Shown here: positions 11,337 through 23,300 of the stretch, piece after piece
How positions within the stretch are numbered: position 1 is the first letter of the stretch
Layout of the letters: each line of letters begins with the position of its first letter
Assembly (NCBI GenBank): GCA_013397935.1
Contig: VZRN01011462.1
Span: 245,058 to 309,057 of the forward strand
From: Dasyornis broadbenti
Lineage: Eukaryota > Chordata > Aves > Passeriformes > Dasyornithidae
Direction of reading: 5' to 3'
DNA length: 64,000 nucleotides
Translations under genes and position numbers: made by a program
Notes under the pieces: model-generated
Told to the model about the DNA's origin: nothing
Database searches by the model: none
What the model saw: only the letters and a program-made list of their open reading frames with translations

Positions 11337-13671
11337 TCATGGCAGGATAGAGAAGAAAGATGAAAAGCAGATTTCTACCCCCTCCCCTTTCCTGGGAAAA
11401 GCAGACAGATTTCTCATTTTGAACACTCTTTAGCAACAGCATATACATCAACCAGCCTATTTCCTTCAGCTGTTTATGTCTGTGACTAAGATAAGTCAAG
11501 GACACCAACTCTCACGCAACAGCCCCATTTTCCCGTGCTCAAGATGCCAGCCTTTCTCCAGAGGGGCTCACACCCTGATCTGGCAGATGCCACGCAGAAG
11601 CGATGGTGCTCCATAGCTGCAGCTCCAGGCTCTGGGGCTCTCTGCAACAACCGGAGATACACCCCATACTCCAAAGGAATCACAAAATCCCCTCTCTAGA
11701 GGGCTTAAAAAAAACCTGGGAGAGCTACCATATACTTCGGTGTCACTGGCACAGATAAACTACAGCAAAAAATGCAACTTATTTCAGAGACAGCTGTTAC
11801 ATGCCCTGGCAATCTTCCTCCTGAAGACAGCCACACATACTCCAGACTTCACAGGAACTTCAAGGTGCTCTCACGCCCCAGAAGGTTTTCAACCCTGAGG
11901 ACAGGTACAAGATTTGAAAGCAAGATTGGACCCTCAGTCAGCAAAACATCCAGGTTTCTAAGGGCACTATCTCATCCTGGGCTGGCTTATGTGGACAGTT
12001 GGAGACACCCAGCATGAGCCGCCCTCAGGGTGACAGGTGAGGAGCCCCATCTGCTGCTGCTGGCTTAGGATGCCTCCCCAGGGCTGTACTTAGAGTCAGC
12101 ATCAGCCAGGCACCCGCTGCCCCCAGGTAAGCGGATCGGAGATAGTGGGATCCCTCACCATAAACCCGACGTGCATTTCCACACAGGAGCCACAGGTCCC
12201 AGTCTGTACCTCTGTGCTCCCCCCTCCTTCCCCTGATGTGGGATGAAATGCAGCAGACTGAAAGGTTTAAGGTAGTCCTACATATTTACATATATATTTA
12301 TAATTCAGACAAAGCCAAAACACTAAAAAAGGCTCTTGCCCCCAACAGGCTGCACAGAAGCATGACACGTTTAAGTGTGCAGTGTCTTTGGCAGCTGGGA
12401 GACTTCGGCTGTCCTCTTCAATAATGGGCGCTGGGGTAGCCATGCATGTGTGAGGCACTGTCCCCTCCCACACTCTCAAGGAAATATCCCAGCTTATTTC
12501 ACAGCTCCTCAACCTCATGTGCCAGGACTGAGTGACCTGCACACTGCACCATCACATTTGGGGCAGCAGGGAAGGCCAGGGGTGCAGGGGAGCAGGGCTG
12601 TGGTGCGGTGTGCCAGCTCAGGGCGCATGGAGTTCAGTGCCATCATGCAGGTTAGGGGTGGGCAGGAAAAAAGTGCTGGAGGTATTCTCCATGTCCCATC
12701 ACTCACAGCAGGACTGTGAATGCCTGTTCTAAGGAAAATCCTATTTGTGCCCATTCTGGGATCTTGACTCCCTCAGTCATGCCTGTCCTCTCCAAAAAAA
12801 AAAAAAAAAAAAAAAGGGTTTTTACAAAAAAAAGGGGCTTTTAACCAAAAAAAANTGAGGATAGAAGTCGGCAGTCTAGTGGCCGTACTGAGAAACTGTA
12901 GAAGGACAAACTGACACCTGGTTGCACAGAGTGGTGTTTCATCGATCCCACACCAACCACACGTTGTTCAAGGGCACATTCCTGAATGCAACAGAGGGCA
13001 GCACCACCAGGCTCACGCAGGCTGGCACGGTCCTGGAGAATTCCTGTAACCTCTTGGAAAGGTTCAGAGCTGGTCCAGGACCCAACCAGGAGGTGCTTAC
13101 TTTGCCATGCAGCCAGCCTCCTGTGCTTGCCTTGCTTTCCCACGCAGCACACCCTGCCCTGCTTCCTCTGCACACTCAATTTTGTGAGGTGCTCTGCTGC
13201 TGGTCTGTGAGAGGATCCCTGCCCTGGGACACTGCATGCACAGGACGAGGATCCTGCACAGAATCTGGTACTCCAGGGTTTGGGATAGCCCCCAGCTCAA
13301 AGGGTCTTGCTCCCAGCTGTGGCAGCAGCACCCTGCCAGCACTTGTGGCATCTTCCAGTTCCAGCCTGGTGCATCGCTTACATGGTGGTATCCCACCCCT
13401 ACAGCCCTACCTCCAGATCTCTCAGGAAAAGAAAGGCATCACCCTTTGGGTTGCAGGAAGCACAGGCTGGCCGCACCACCCTCCTTGTGAATTTCAGTTT
13501 GTTGCCAAACCAGCGCTAATTACAATTTCTTTGTATGAGCATTCTCACACAGGCAGCATTTTGCTCCTGAAAAATCATCAGAGCCCAAGTAACTGCAAAA
13601 ATAGAACCAGATGCAATAACATCTTACATAAGCTTTGGTTAATAATAAACCCAACTTTACTCAAATCCTAG
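11337..13671. other. GC-richer intergenic block with a 249-codon open frame
   Basis: Base composition shifts to higher GC from about 11500 to 13500 compared with the flanks. The plus-strand frame 12922-13671 is the longest open frame in the window (249 codons). Its product is rich in Ser, Leu and Pro without a domain, signal peptide or repeat I recognise, and overlapping frames are open on the other strand as well. A gene call is not justified. Confidence 0.55.
12794..12855. other. Assembly scar: homopolymers and a single N
   Basis: A 22-nt A run (12794-12815) is followed by GGGTTTTTAC, eight A, GGGGCTTTTAACC, eight A and an ambiguous base N at 12855. Such a string of homopolymer blocks ending in the only N of the window looks like an error-prone contig end or gap fill rather than real sequence. 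Confidence 0.8.
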
Positions 13672-13998
13672 TGACTCTAGTCCTAGCAGTGACGGGATAG
13701 GAGACAACCCTGAGAACATATTGAACTATTTCCCGTAAAGTGATGAGATTATTATCCTTCCTGCATTTTGTAAATTGTTAATGAAGGAAAGGACATATTT
13801 GGTGTTCCCCTCTCCCATTAACTGGAATTCTTCAGGTAGCTTGAATCAAATATCTGATTTAACAAGCTGATTGTGAGTATTACAGCACAGATTGATGAAC
13901 TGTGTTTTACTGGGACCCAAAAGCTATAAACACATACCAAGAAGAATTCTCAGCTATCTTTCAGTTTACTTCCCTCTAAAAACAATGGTAAGGCCCCA

Positions 13999-14015
13999 GA
14001 AAAAAAAAAAAAAAA
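13999..14015 (+). repeat. Poly(A) run, about 16 nt
   Basis: Homopolymer run after AAGGCCCCAG in intergenic DNA. Confidence 0.88.
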
Positions 14016-17000
14016 GTAATGTTACTACTATTGTTTAGCTACATTGGATCTGTTCTGGCTATCCTCATGCTACTTGATTAGACAAACTGGCCTTTATTAA
14101 ATGTGTTTACTTCTCCAAAGCACAACCTGCTTGGTCAGAGAATAATCTGAATTTGTGATAAACTGGATTACCCATTTTGGAGCTCTTTGAACTAAGAAAA
14201 TATTAGTCTTCCCTCTTGCCCCTTAGTGATTGTAAGGGCCTGAAATACTGTCATAGAAGTTTACAAAGCTACCCAAGAACAGGTTGTAGCCTGCCTGTTC
14301 CTCCTCCTCAGGAGACATTATTTGAGGAAAGCGTTAAAGAGATACTATTATCAGCCATACCTATCCTCTTCTGCCATGGAGACCGTAGTGTTCTAGGACA
14401 GGTTAGAGACAAAAAGGCACCCAAGTCTTCAATAGCTAAGTGACTAAGCGCACACATTCCAGGGGAAACAAAGGAATGGAATTTAGATGCATTGAAATGC
14501 AATAGTCTCAGCCTCAGTGATATTAACAAAGAACAAGCCCTGTAAAGGAATTTACAAGGTCATAACCTGGCAAGAAAATTCATAATCCTCCTAGAACTGC
14601 CAACTAGATTTTCCAGCTTCTCTAAAGCCTGGTCTAAGTTAGACATTGCTTCAAGTTTTTGGTGTCTCAATAATAAGATATGTGTTGGTGCATCAAATAT
14701 ATCTGTATCTAATGAGAGTTATTTTGATATGTTTGTTAAAAGCAAAAAACCCCACCATTTGTATATATCAGATCATCTGTTTTTCCTCAGTTTGATGACA
14801 GGAGTCCAACCTAGATGTTAATTACAGAGAATATTTCAAAACCTAAGCCACTTCTTAGGGCAACTTTGAAGGGAGAAAGTAATACACACTTTTCAACTGC
14901 AAGCTGAATTTGCATTAACATTTCTGACCACATTTCTATTTTTGGCCACTTATACCTTTGCTGTTGTCTGTATACTTGGTAGAGGCAAGGAGTATCTGTA
15001 GAAAGATAAAATTAAAGCACATGTTCTGACATAATGAGATACTCCCCTAATGTATGAAAACGTTAACATTTATAACCTGTCTTAACAGAGATTTTTTTCT
15101 TTGACATATCAGATTTCTTAGCTTTAACAATATTCTAGCAATTTTTAAATGCTTTCTTAAAGCAAAGGTATGCACGTGCATAAACATCATGGTAAGAACT
15201 GCCGTCCCAAAGCCATTGTGGAGGAAGTGTCCAGGTTCAGACGTGAGCAGTAGCATTGCCATGGGCACACAGCAGAGAGTGGGAGCAGGCATCACAGCAT
15301 CACAGCATGACCCTGAATGAGATATCTGACTGCTCAGGCCCAGTTTCTCAGTTTGTAGAACAGGAATATGAATGTTATAAACCGACACCTACACATTAAT
15401 ACGGAAAAGACCATGGTACTTCCGTGTTAGAAATACAAGTTAATACGTGGGAGCTCCTTTTACTAAAAGTTTGACCCTTTAACATTCACATTAAAAAAAA
15501 AAAAAGTCTGTAAGAATGACACAAAATTGACACAAGGCCTCACAGTGAGGATGATTTGGGGATTTAAGGTATCAAAGAGAAGGTCAAAAGTTAACTTGAT
15601 GACAATCTACAGGTACTTATACAAAGAGAGTAACTGTAACCAGAGGGCTCCATCTCCTAGACAAAGACAAAACAACAGAAATTCTAAATACCCGAGGCTG
15701 CAAGGAAGGGGCTGGCAGTAACAATCTTCAGATCAAGGCCGGAGAGCATAAAGTTCTGAGATACACACTAGGTCACTGGGTTACCTGCGGGCATCACTGG
15801 TCAGATTCCACGTGCTTCCTTTGCAGAGGGGTCAGATTAGACTTAATCTGAATGCATTTTTGCGGCCTCCATCTAGAAAAATATTTTTTAAACTGCACAA
15901 ATTGAATTAAAGGTCCAAGAGGGCATCATTTTCCAAGGGCTCCTAAAAACTCAAGAAAAACTGAGACTGAAGCATTGGCATTGGCTAGAATATTATTGAA
16001 GTTTCTGTAACAACCACTTAAATTGATACTTTTAAAACATCAGCTCAACGTTTATAAAAAGGTTTTCTTGGGGGTGTGTGAGGGAAATAAGGAGGCAATT
16101 TTTGCCAAAAAGGCTGGTCAGGAAGGCAAACAGCCAAGGTATCCCACAGTGCTCCACTTGCTATTAAGGAGGGAGGAAGAAACAGGTAGGAAAAAAATTA
16201 TTGTGAGTAAAAAATCCTCAGGAATGGGAGGAAAGACTTCATGTCAGCTATCTTACTGTGGAACTCTGTTTCTTTCACCTGCAAGTAGCCTCTCTTCTCT
16301 CCTGATTTGAAACCTTTGTGTGGGAATACACAAGAGCCTATTTGTTGTCCCCTTGTCCTCTCATTTTGGGTAAAGATGGGTAATCAGCACTCACCAAATT
16401 TGAACAGGCCAGTCTTCTGAATGATTAATTCAGCTGGAAATAACTGCATGAGGTAAATAGGAACAGCAAAAGACAGCTGTTTTCAACCCATGGTTTTGTC
16501 AAACGAGGTTTACCAAGCCTAGGAAATAAAAGCTCTGTACTGTCAGGTTGCATTTATCCTTCGCCATCTCTGTTATCAAGACCTACCAGCATCCACAGGC
16601 ACTCCAGCATCCAACAGCACTCCATAATGCAGGCAACTCTGAAAGGGTCTAGAAAAGTTACACTACAGCTGTAAGCAGGGATGAATTTGGATGTTCACAT
16701 CTTGCCTGTTATTTTTTCACATATTCCAGAACTGCAGCTAAAGACCATCTTCTAGAGGTATGTCCCCTTCTTCACACAGACAATAATAATAAAAAACCCC
16801 CAAACCAAAAACTCCTGGAAACTAGTGCCTAAATCCCTAAACTCTCTCCTTTGGAATTGTATGCCTAAACAGACTGCCTTTCCACAAAAAATGGAAATAT
16901 TCAAATTAACCAGGGTTAAAGGAGTGCCCTGTTGGGATACAGGAAACTTGGGTTTAACCCCTCCTCTTCTGTGTGATTTAGATCTTAAAACATGGACCTA

Positions 17001-17366
17001 TGTCTTCTGCCTTCTGGAGGCCCAGAAGGAAGCCAGAACAGGCTACTGCATCCTAAAAGTGCTCTGGAGCAAATACTGGTAAGGATTGTGTTGAAATGAT
17101 GCAGTGCCTGCAGAATCACATTCCCAAATGTCACATTATTTACTGTAAGCACCCATGAACTACATGTACTCTTATCTCCTGATTCAAGGGTAGCTGACTG
17201 CAGACATCCACGGAGACAAACCCACAAATACAACACTGTGTGATTTGCTGTTTACTTTCCATCGTTTACCAACACAGATCCATACCCAACTGGCAAAGGA
17301 TCCAGTTTGGGTTGCGTATTTTTTTTTTAAATTTGTTAAAAAAATATAAGTTTGCGAAGTCACAAA

Positions 17367-17372
17367 ACTTTA
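17367..17372 (-). terminator. Possible polyadenylation signal of an unknown minus-strand transcript
   Basis: The minus strand reads CAGAATAAAGTTTTGTGACT. It is followed about 25-45 bases on by a strongly T-rich stretch (TATATTTTTTTAACAAATTT), a layout typical of cleavage sites. No coding exon can be tied to it, so it may be chance or a non-coding transcript. Confidence 0.25.
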
Positions 17373-20300
17373 TTCTGTTAAGTCAGCAATAAATAAGAAC
17401 ATATTCAAACATTTAAATAAGGCCCCATTTAAAAGTCCAATCTACTCTATATCTATAAAAGCTATAAAAGCAATTAAAGCAACCTTTTTACATATTGCAA
17501 TTACAACACCGCTCAATGAAGAGTTTGGATGGAATCCTGGTGAGGGACGTGAGTGTCCCTGCAGCATGTTTAGTCCCATTAAAAAGTTCTGGGAACTACT
17601 TCAGATGACATTTCTGATCCCAGGCCTCTTGTAAAAAATACCTCTTTCTAAATATTTCACAGAAATCACTAGAACACCGTTTCCAGGAGGTGCTTCAAAT
17701 GGGCTTCTGTGAAAGCCAAGCACCTACTGGTCACAAGAAGACAAATTATTATCCACTTGTGAATCTCTCAAGTACAGGGTGTTTTTATTTCTACCACCAA
17801 AGGAAAAGGGCTTTCCTCATTTTGGGGAGCGCATTCATGTGTGCTATGAGTTTAACAAAGTACAGAGCAAGTCCTGCATTTTTCACTTTCCCTGCGCAAC
17901 ATATCCAAGACTGTCAGGGCTCTGTAGGAAAATTTTGTTTCTTAAAAGTGAGGTATACTTCACCTGAAAAAGATGCTCTTGGTCTGTTAGTGATTATCAA
18001 GTGTAAAAAGAGATGAAGACAGATTGCAGGCTTTCCCCCAGCCCTCTCCTTAGGCACCCAAGAGATACTGCTCTGCAGCAGCCTCTGGTCAGAAGAAACC
18101 AGGCATCTCTCTCATCCGGCCCCAGCTTCCCTGGTTCTGCTTTTCATCCACTCAGATCCCAGTCCAACCACCTTGCTCTACGACACTAATGCAAAACCCC
18201 AAAAGAAATGCAGGGTCATTGAGTCCCCTCGGATGGACCCCCCAGGGTTCCCATTCAAATAATTTAACTGCAGAGTCCCGTTCCCATTTATCTTTGTGCG
18301 GCAAGATTTTAACACGCAACACTTGTCAGGAGACATCCAGGGCTTTCTCCTTGGTAGCATGAGATGCCTGCTTGTCCCCTGCAACACAGGGATGCAAAGA
18401 AACTGGTTTTCATCACTTTATCCAAGAGTATTCCTAATTCTCAACTTCTAAAAATGGATCAGAATAATTTCCACCACTTCTTCCATCACAGACCGTTTCG
18501 TAAGAGGGATCTCATCCTATGAGTCCTCACTGGATGTCCAAATTTCTTTGCAGCTCTAGCTTTAGTTGGCCATACCTTGTTGTTGGCAGGATTATGGATA
18601 CACCCCAACACGTAGCATTTCTCAGCAACTGGATTCTCTAGGGAGATCATGTTTAACAACAGTTTGTCTGTTCAGAGCTGAATGCCCTGTGTGCTCAGTT
18701 GTGGCTACCAAATATCTGGCACAGGTATTTGGATTGCACATGAAAATTACTGAAGATGGACATTAGAACATGCAGTGGCCAAGTACCATTGTTACGTTGT
18801 GGTTTTCCTTATCTTCCTTGTACCTTGACCAGTCCTAAAACTAGCAGTTATTAGAAGAAATCACTCTCTTGCCCTGTAGGGCTACATTTCTGAGAGAGCA
18901 ATGACATTCTGCAGCTGTAAAGACCACTTTAGCCTTCCTCTAGTCAGATGAAGATAACAAAATTCTCGTGTTCTTGACAAAGCCTGCTAACAAGCCTTGA
19001 CAAGGGAGAACAGATGCCTTTACAGACTTTCAAGAGACACACATGGCGAGTTTCTAGCATGACACACATTGCTCTGCTGCTGTGATCACACTTCTGCACT
19101 GAGATTTGACAGGCATGTCTCTCAGCATTGATACAAACTTGAGCAGCCTTTAGTGTCTTTTCCTCACTTTTTCATTTGCTCTTTGGTGCTGTCATTCACA
19201 TTACGGTGTGTCATGGTGGTACATTTGCCCACGCAGTTCCGTGTTCAGCCAGGTGAGAACCGACTCAGGTTAAAGAGAGCCCATCAGAAAGGTCTGGCTT
19301 TAATGTGGGAGTATTTATAGATCGGCCCAGCCACCCTGATTCAACTCTGTACCAGTAAAATAGGAATAGAAAGTAAATGCGAGGATAAACAAGCTATCTC
19401 TGGGAAAGGCATGCCCAGCCTCCTTCCACAGCTTGCACCTTGCCCTCTGACTCTTGCTGCCACCCAGCCCTAAATGGTTGGGTGTTGTCAAAAGCCAGAG
19501 AGGAAGAGAAAGAGGAGCTGTAGATGGTAAGTGCTGGGTTATAAAGCTCTCAGTTATACCCATCAAGAGCCCTCTTGCCTCCCAGTACAGAAGACAGGCC
19601 GAGATTGTGAACAGAGAACCTCTCTGCCACCCCTCAGACTCCACTGCCCCACCAAGGCCCCCTGCCCTCTGATGCCACTCCAACCCTTCTACTCTGGAGA
19701 ACCACACAAAGGGGCAGTAATGACAAACATTATTAAGAACTTCCTACCTCTGAATTTGCTCTTCACTTCACCTCCCAATATTTTTTAATTCAAACAATGG
19801 ACAAAGATTGGGAGAGAGGGATGAAGGCGCCCCTGTTCAGAAAAGCATGTGCATACCAAAATAAAGACTGCAAGTGACAACCCAAAAGTTCAAATACATA
19901 ATTAAAGAATATTCTCCTTATAGCTCCAGTCACCACCTATGAGCTTCCTGGTTTTAAGAGTGTTTCACACTGCAAACAAGCCACCCTTGCTCTTAGTCAC
20001 AGAGATACAGTCATGTGACTTGAGAGTAAAATAAAAAAGATTAAAAAGTCCATCACCAAGTGGCCCAAGAGTCAGCAAGAAAGCAGTTTGGAGTTTTAAC
20101 TTACTTTTTACACTTCTGATGTTTAGAAAGCAAGGAGAAAAAAAGCAAGAGAAAAACTATGCTGCCTAAAAGATAAAGGAAATGAAGAGAGGTAGAATAT
20201 AAAGCAAAAGATTGAATAAAAGATGAAACAAGGAAGAGAAATAGACAACTCACAGGCCTTTCAGTAATGCAACCAAAACCCACAAAGCTGAGCAACTACA

Positions 20301-23300
20301 AGCAATATTAAAAATGCGGTCCAGCATTTTGTTTGCATCTGGAATAAGGTTGTCTGCAGAGCTTTCTTTCCCAAACAAGTTTGAGAAGCCTTATCTTAGG
20401 GGATTGGAATGTTTTAAATATTTAAAGAAAAAATTAAGAATTTGAGGTGAAACAAACAAAACACAACAACCCAAACTACCAATTGACTAAATAAAAACCA
20501 AAAATCCCCAACTATACAACAAAAAGGATCCTTCAAGGAATAACAGGTTATTATATCATTCTTCCAAAAGATAATCTCAAAGACTGCCACAACGACAAAG
20601 ACACACAGCTAAGATGTTTCTTGACATTTAGTAAATGCTACTGCTCAGCTGTATCTTCTTTTCATTCAGTTAATTCTGCTTCATGAGCATGAGAAAGCAC
20701 AGAATTTACTTATAAAGAACTGTAAGAAGGTGATCATTTACATAGATATAGACCAAGAAAAAGAAATCTAAGTTGTTTGGCCGTTTAAATTCTCATTTTC
20801 TTGTTGCATTTTTGTATGAAGTTAAACTTGGAGGCGGTGCAACTGTAAGAGAGGCTGCATTCATAAGCTCTCCCAGACTGAGGCCACAGGAGTGTAAATC
20901 CTCTGTGACAGAGTCCCATTTCAGACACTTTTGCAGCTGGAATAAGCCAGCAATACCAGTTACAGAAGCCTTCCCACCCGTGTCCTGCACAGCTTCCTAG
21001 TGTGACAGAAATGCTGGCCTTGGCCAGGTTTGGAAGGAGTTCAGATGGCCTCTGTGTCACTGCACAGTGACAGTCAGTGCAGCTTCCCTGGGTCACTATG
21101 ACATGTGGATTCCTACACAAAGACATCCACGTCTTCTCAAGTGCCAATACAGGAGAATCACCTTGAGAAGAAACTCAAGCAGAAAAAAGAAACACATACA
21201 GGCAAAGAGGGTGGACTGAAACCCATGTCCTGGCTTTTGTCTATTCTCCAGCTGATGGCAGCTTAGGACACTGTCCCTCCTTACCACATTAATAGCAACA
21301 ACATGGGCAGATAACAAACAAACCCAGACAGGTTCATGAGAAGAACTGCTTCATTTATGTGTCTTAATGACTGACTGTCTGTCCCACCCCAAGGAATAGC
21401 ACAGGCAATCCTACTAATTTCCTTATCCTTTCCACAGGCTCTCTGACAAGGAGTGAAGCCCCTTGTTATCCAAATTAGTGGCTTCTCACAAGAGCCCTCC
21501 TATATCAAGTGCAAGCCCAAATTTTAGTCATTTTGTCTTTATTCACTCCAGGTGCTTTAGGGCAGCTCTGCTACAGACAGAGGCAGATCTGTGAGGATAA
21601 CCACAGAAGCACAGACATTTCACCTCCTCTTATGAAAGGGAAACCTTTGCAGTTAGACTAAGGATGAACCAATCAGAAATGAAACTTGCCTGAACCTTTG
21701 TTTATTAATTATATTTCAATCCTTCAAAGAAACAGAAGTATTGGTAATTAATGTTTTTTCCCACACAGTTATGATGAAACACAGCCCTGCACATCCCACT
21801 TGTCTTTGCTTCTAACATCACCAGCCTCTGTGGAACTGGTAAAAATCACGAAAATCTCACCTACCGCTCCTTCCTCTGATTTCTTATTATCTCCATGAGA
21901 AAGGGGCAAGAATAGGCTGATTTTAGTGCCAGAAGATCCCATCTTATAGCTTTTGTTCTTTTACTACTGAAATCATGCAAAACAGACTGACTACAGGGCT
22001 CAGTCTCTGATCCAAAACACACATAGGAATTTACCCAAGTTATGTCGCAAATCAGAAGAAGAGACCAACAAACAGATCTTCAGACTTCACTACAATGTCT
22101 ATTTCTTGAGATGCAATTCAGTCTCCATCAGCTTTTCTTAATTTCACTTCTCAGACAAAAAGAAGAGTTGAAAACAACCCTATGTCTCAACACACAGTGA
22201 AGTGAAATGGCAAGCCAGTTGCTTCTGTAACTGAGAGACTGAAGGCTGTTTGTGTAGTAAAGCTTTCACACATTAGGGTTTTTTAGTACCACATAAGATT
22301 TCTTTATTACATATCAGTAAATTAATTTCGTAACATAACAAAAAAGTAACATGCCTTATTTTTACCATAGTTTATCCTATGACAGAGCTCACAAAACACA
22401 AGGCACCTTGTATGTAGCCGTGATAACTAGAAATTTTTTTTTCTAGAAATGGAGTTTGCACTTGAACAAGATCCAACACAACAGAAGCCTAAGATTTCTA
22501 TCTGCTTCTGCAAGAAATAGTTCTGTTACAGACAGCCCTGAACCCTCATATTTATTATATTGGAAAAGCATTGGAAATACTGAATGCTCATGTAGACTAT
22601 GTGCAGTAGCAAGGAAATACACACCTCACACATCAGAATTTCTACAGGGGAACAGTAAACTTGGCTGACAGGTTCCAAAATTAAGTCACATTTCTCATCA
22701 AAAGACCAATTTTCAGCAGACTCTTCAGGAAGTATTCATATGTACAAACACTACTTTCTCTTACCTTGAACTCATCCCTGACACCACCACCACAGTGATT
22801 AACTGCAATTCTTGCAGCCTTACCTGTATTCCTGCTGCAGACAATCCTGTCCTTCAGTTCAGTGATGAGAACACATCTTCACACCAAACCTCTCCTGCAC
22901 TGAGCACCTGATTACAGGACTTGCTCAGGGCTGCTCATGGACACCACAACTGCTGGTGATGGCTTTGGCACAGCTCCTTATGGCCCTGCCATCTCCATGC
23001 TGCTGCTCAACAGCCTGCACCTGAGACAAGAGCAAGGTTTCAGCCCTCCCAACCTGCCTCTTCAGGCCTGAAAGCAAAAACCTCCCAAGCACAAGCGTAA
23101 GAAGAGGTAGGAAGGAAAATTGCTACCAGTAGTAAAAAATACTGAGTATGGCAGTGATGCCTAAGGAGAGAAACAGCTTTATATTTGTAAAGGTTGAATG
23201 AGTGAATCATTAAGTGATTGCAGGTAAAACAAGGAATAACAATTTTCCATAGCATATAGGATGGTGGTGGTGAGATAAACTAGGGAGCACAATATGTTCA

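Noticed and set aside
16905..17000. Possible MIR piece around GGGTTTAACCCCTCCTCTTC
   Set aside because: Only one short block fits the MIR core and the flanks do not, so it is not listed as a feature.
18178..18387. 69-codon minus-strand frame with a glycine/asparagine-rich segment
   Set aside because: It looked briefly like a protein exon, but there is no matching family, no convincing splice sites and no neighbouring exon.
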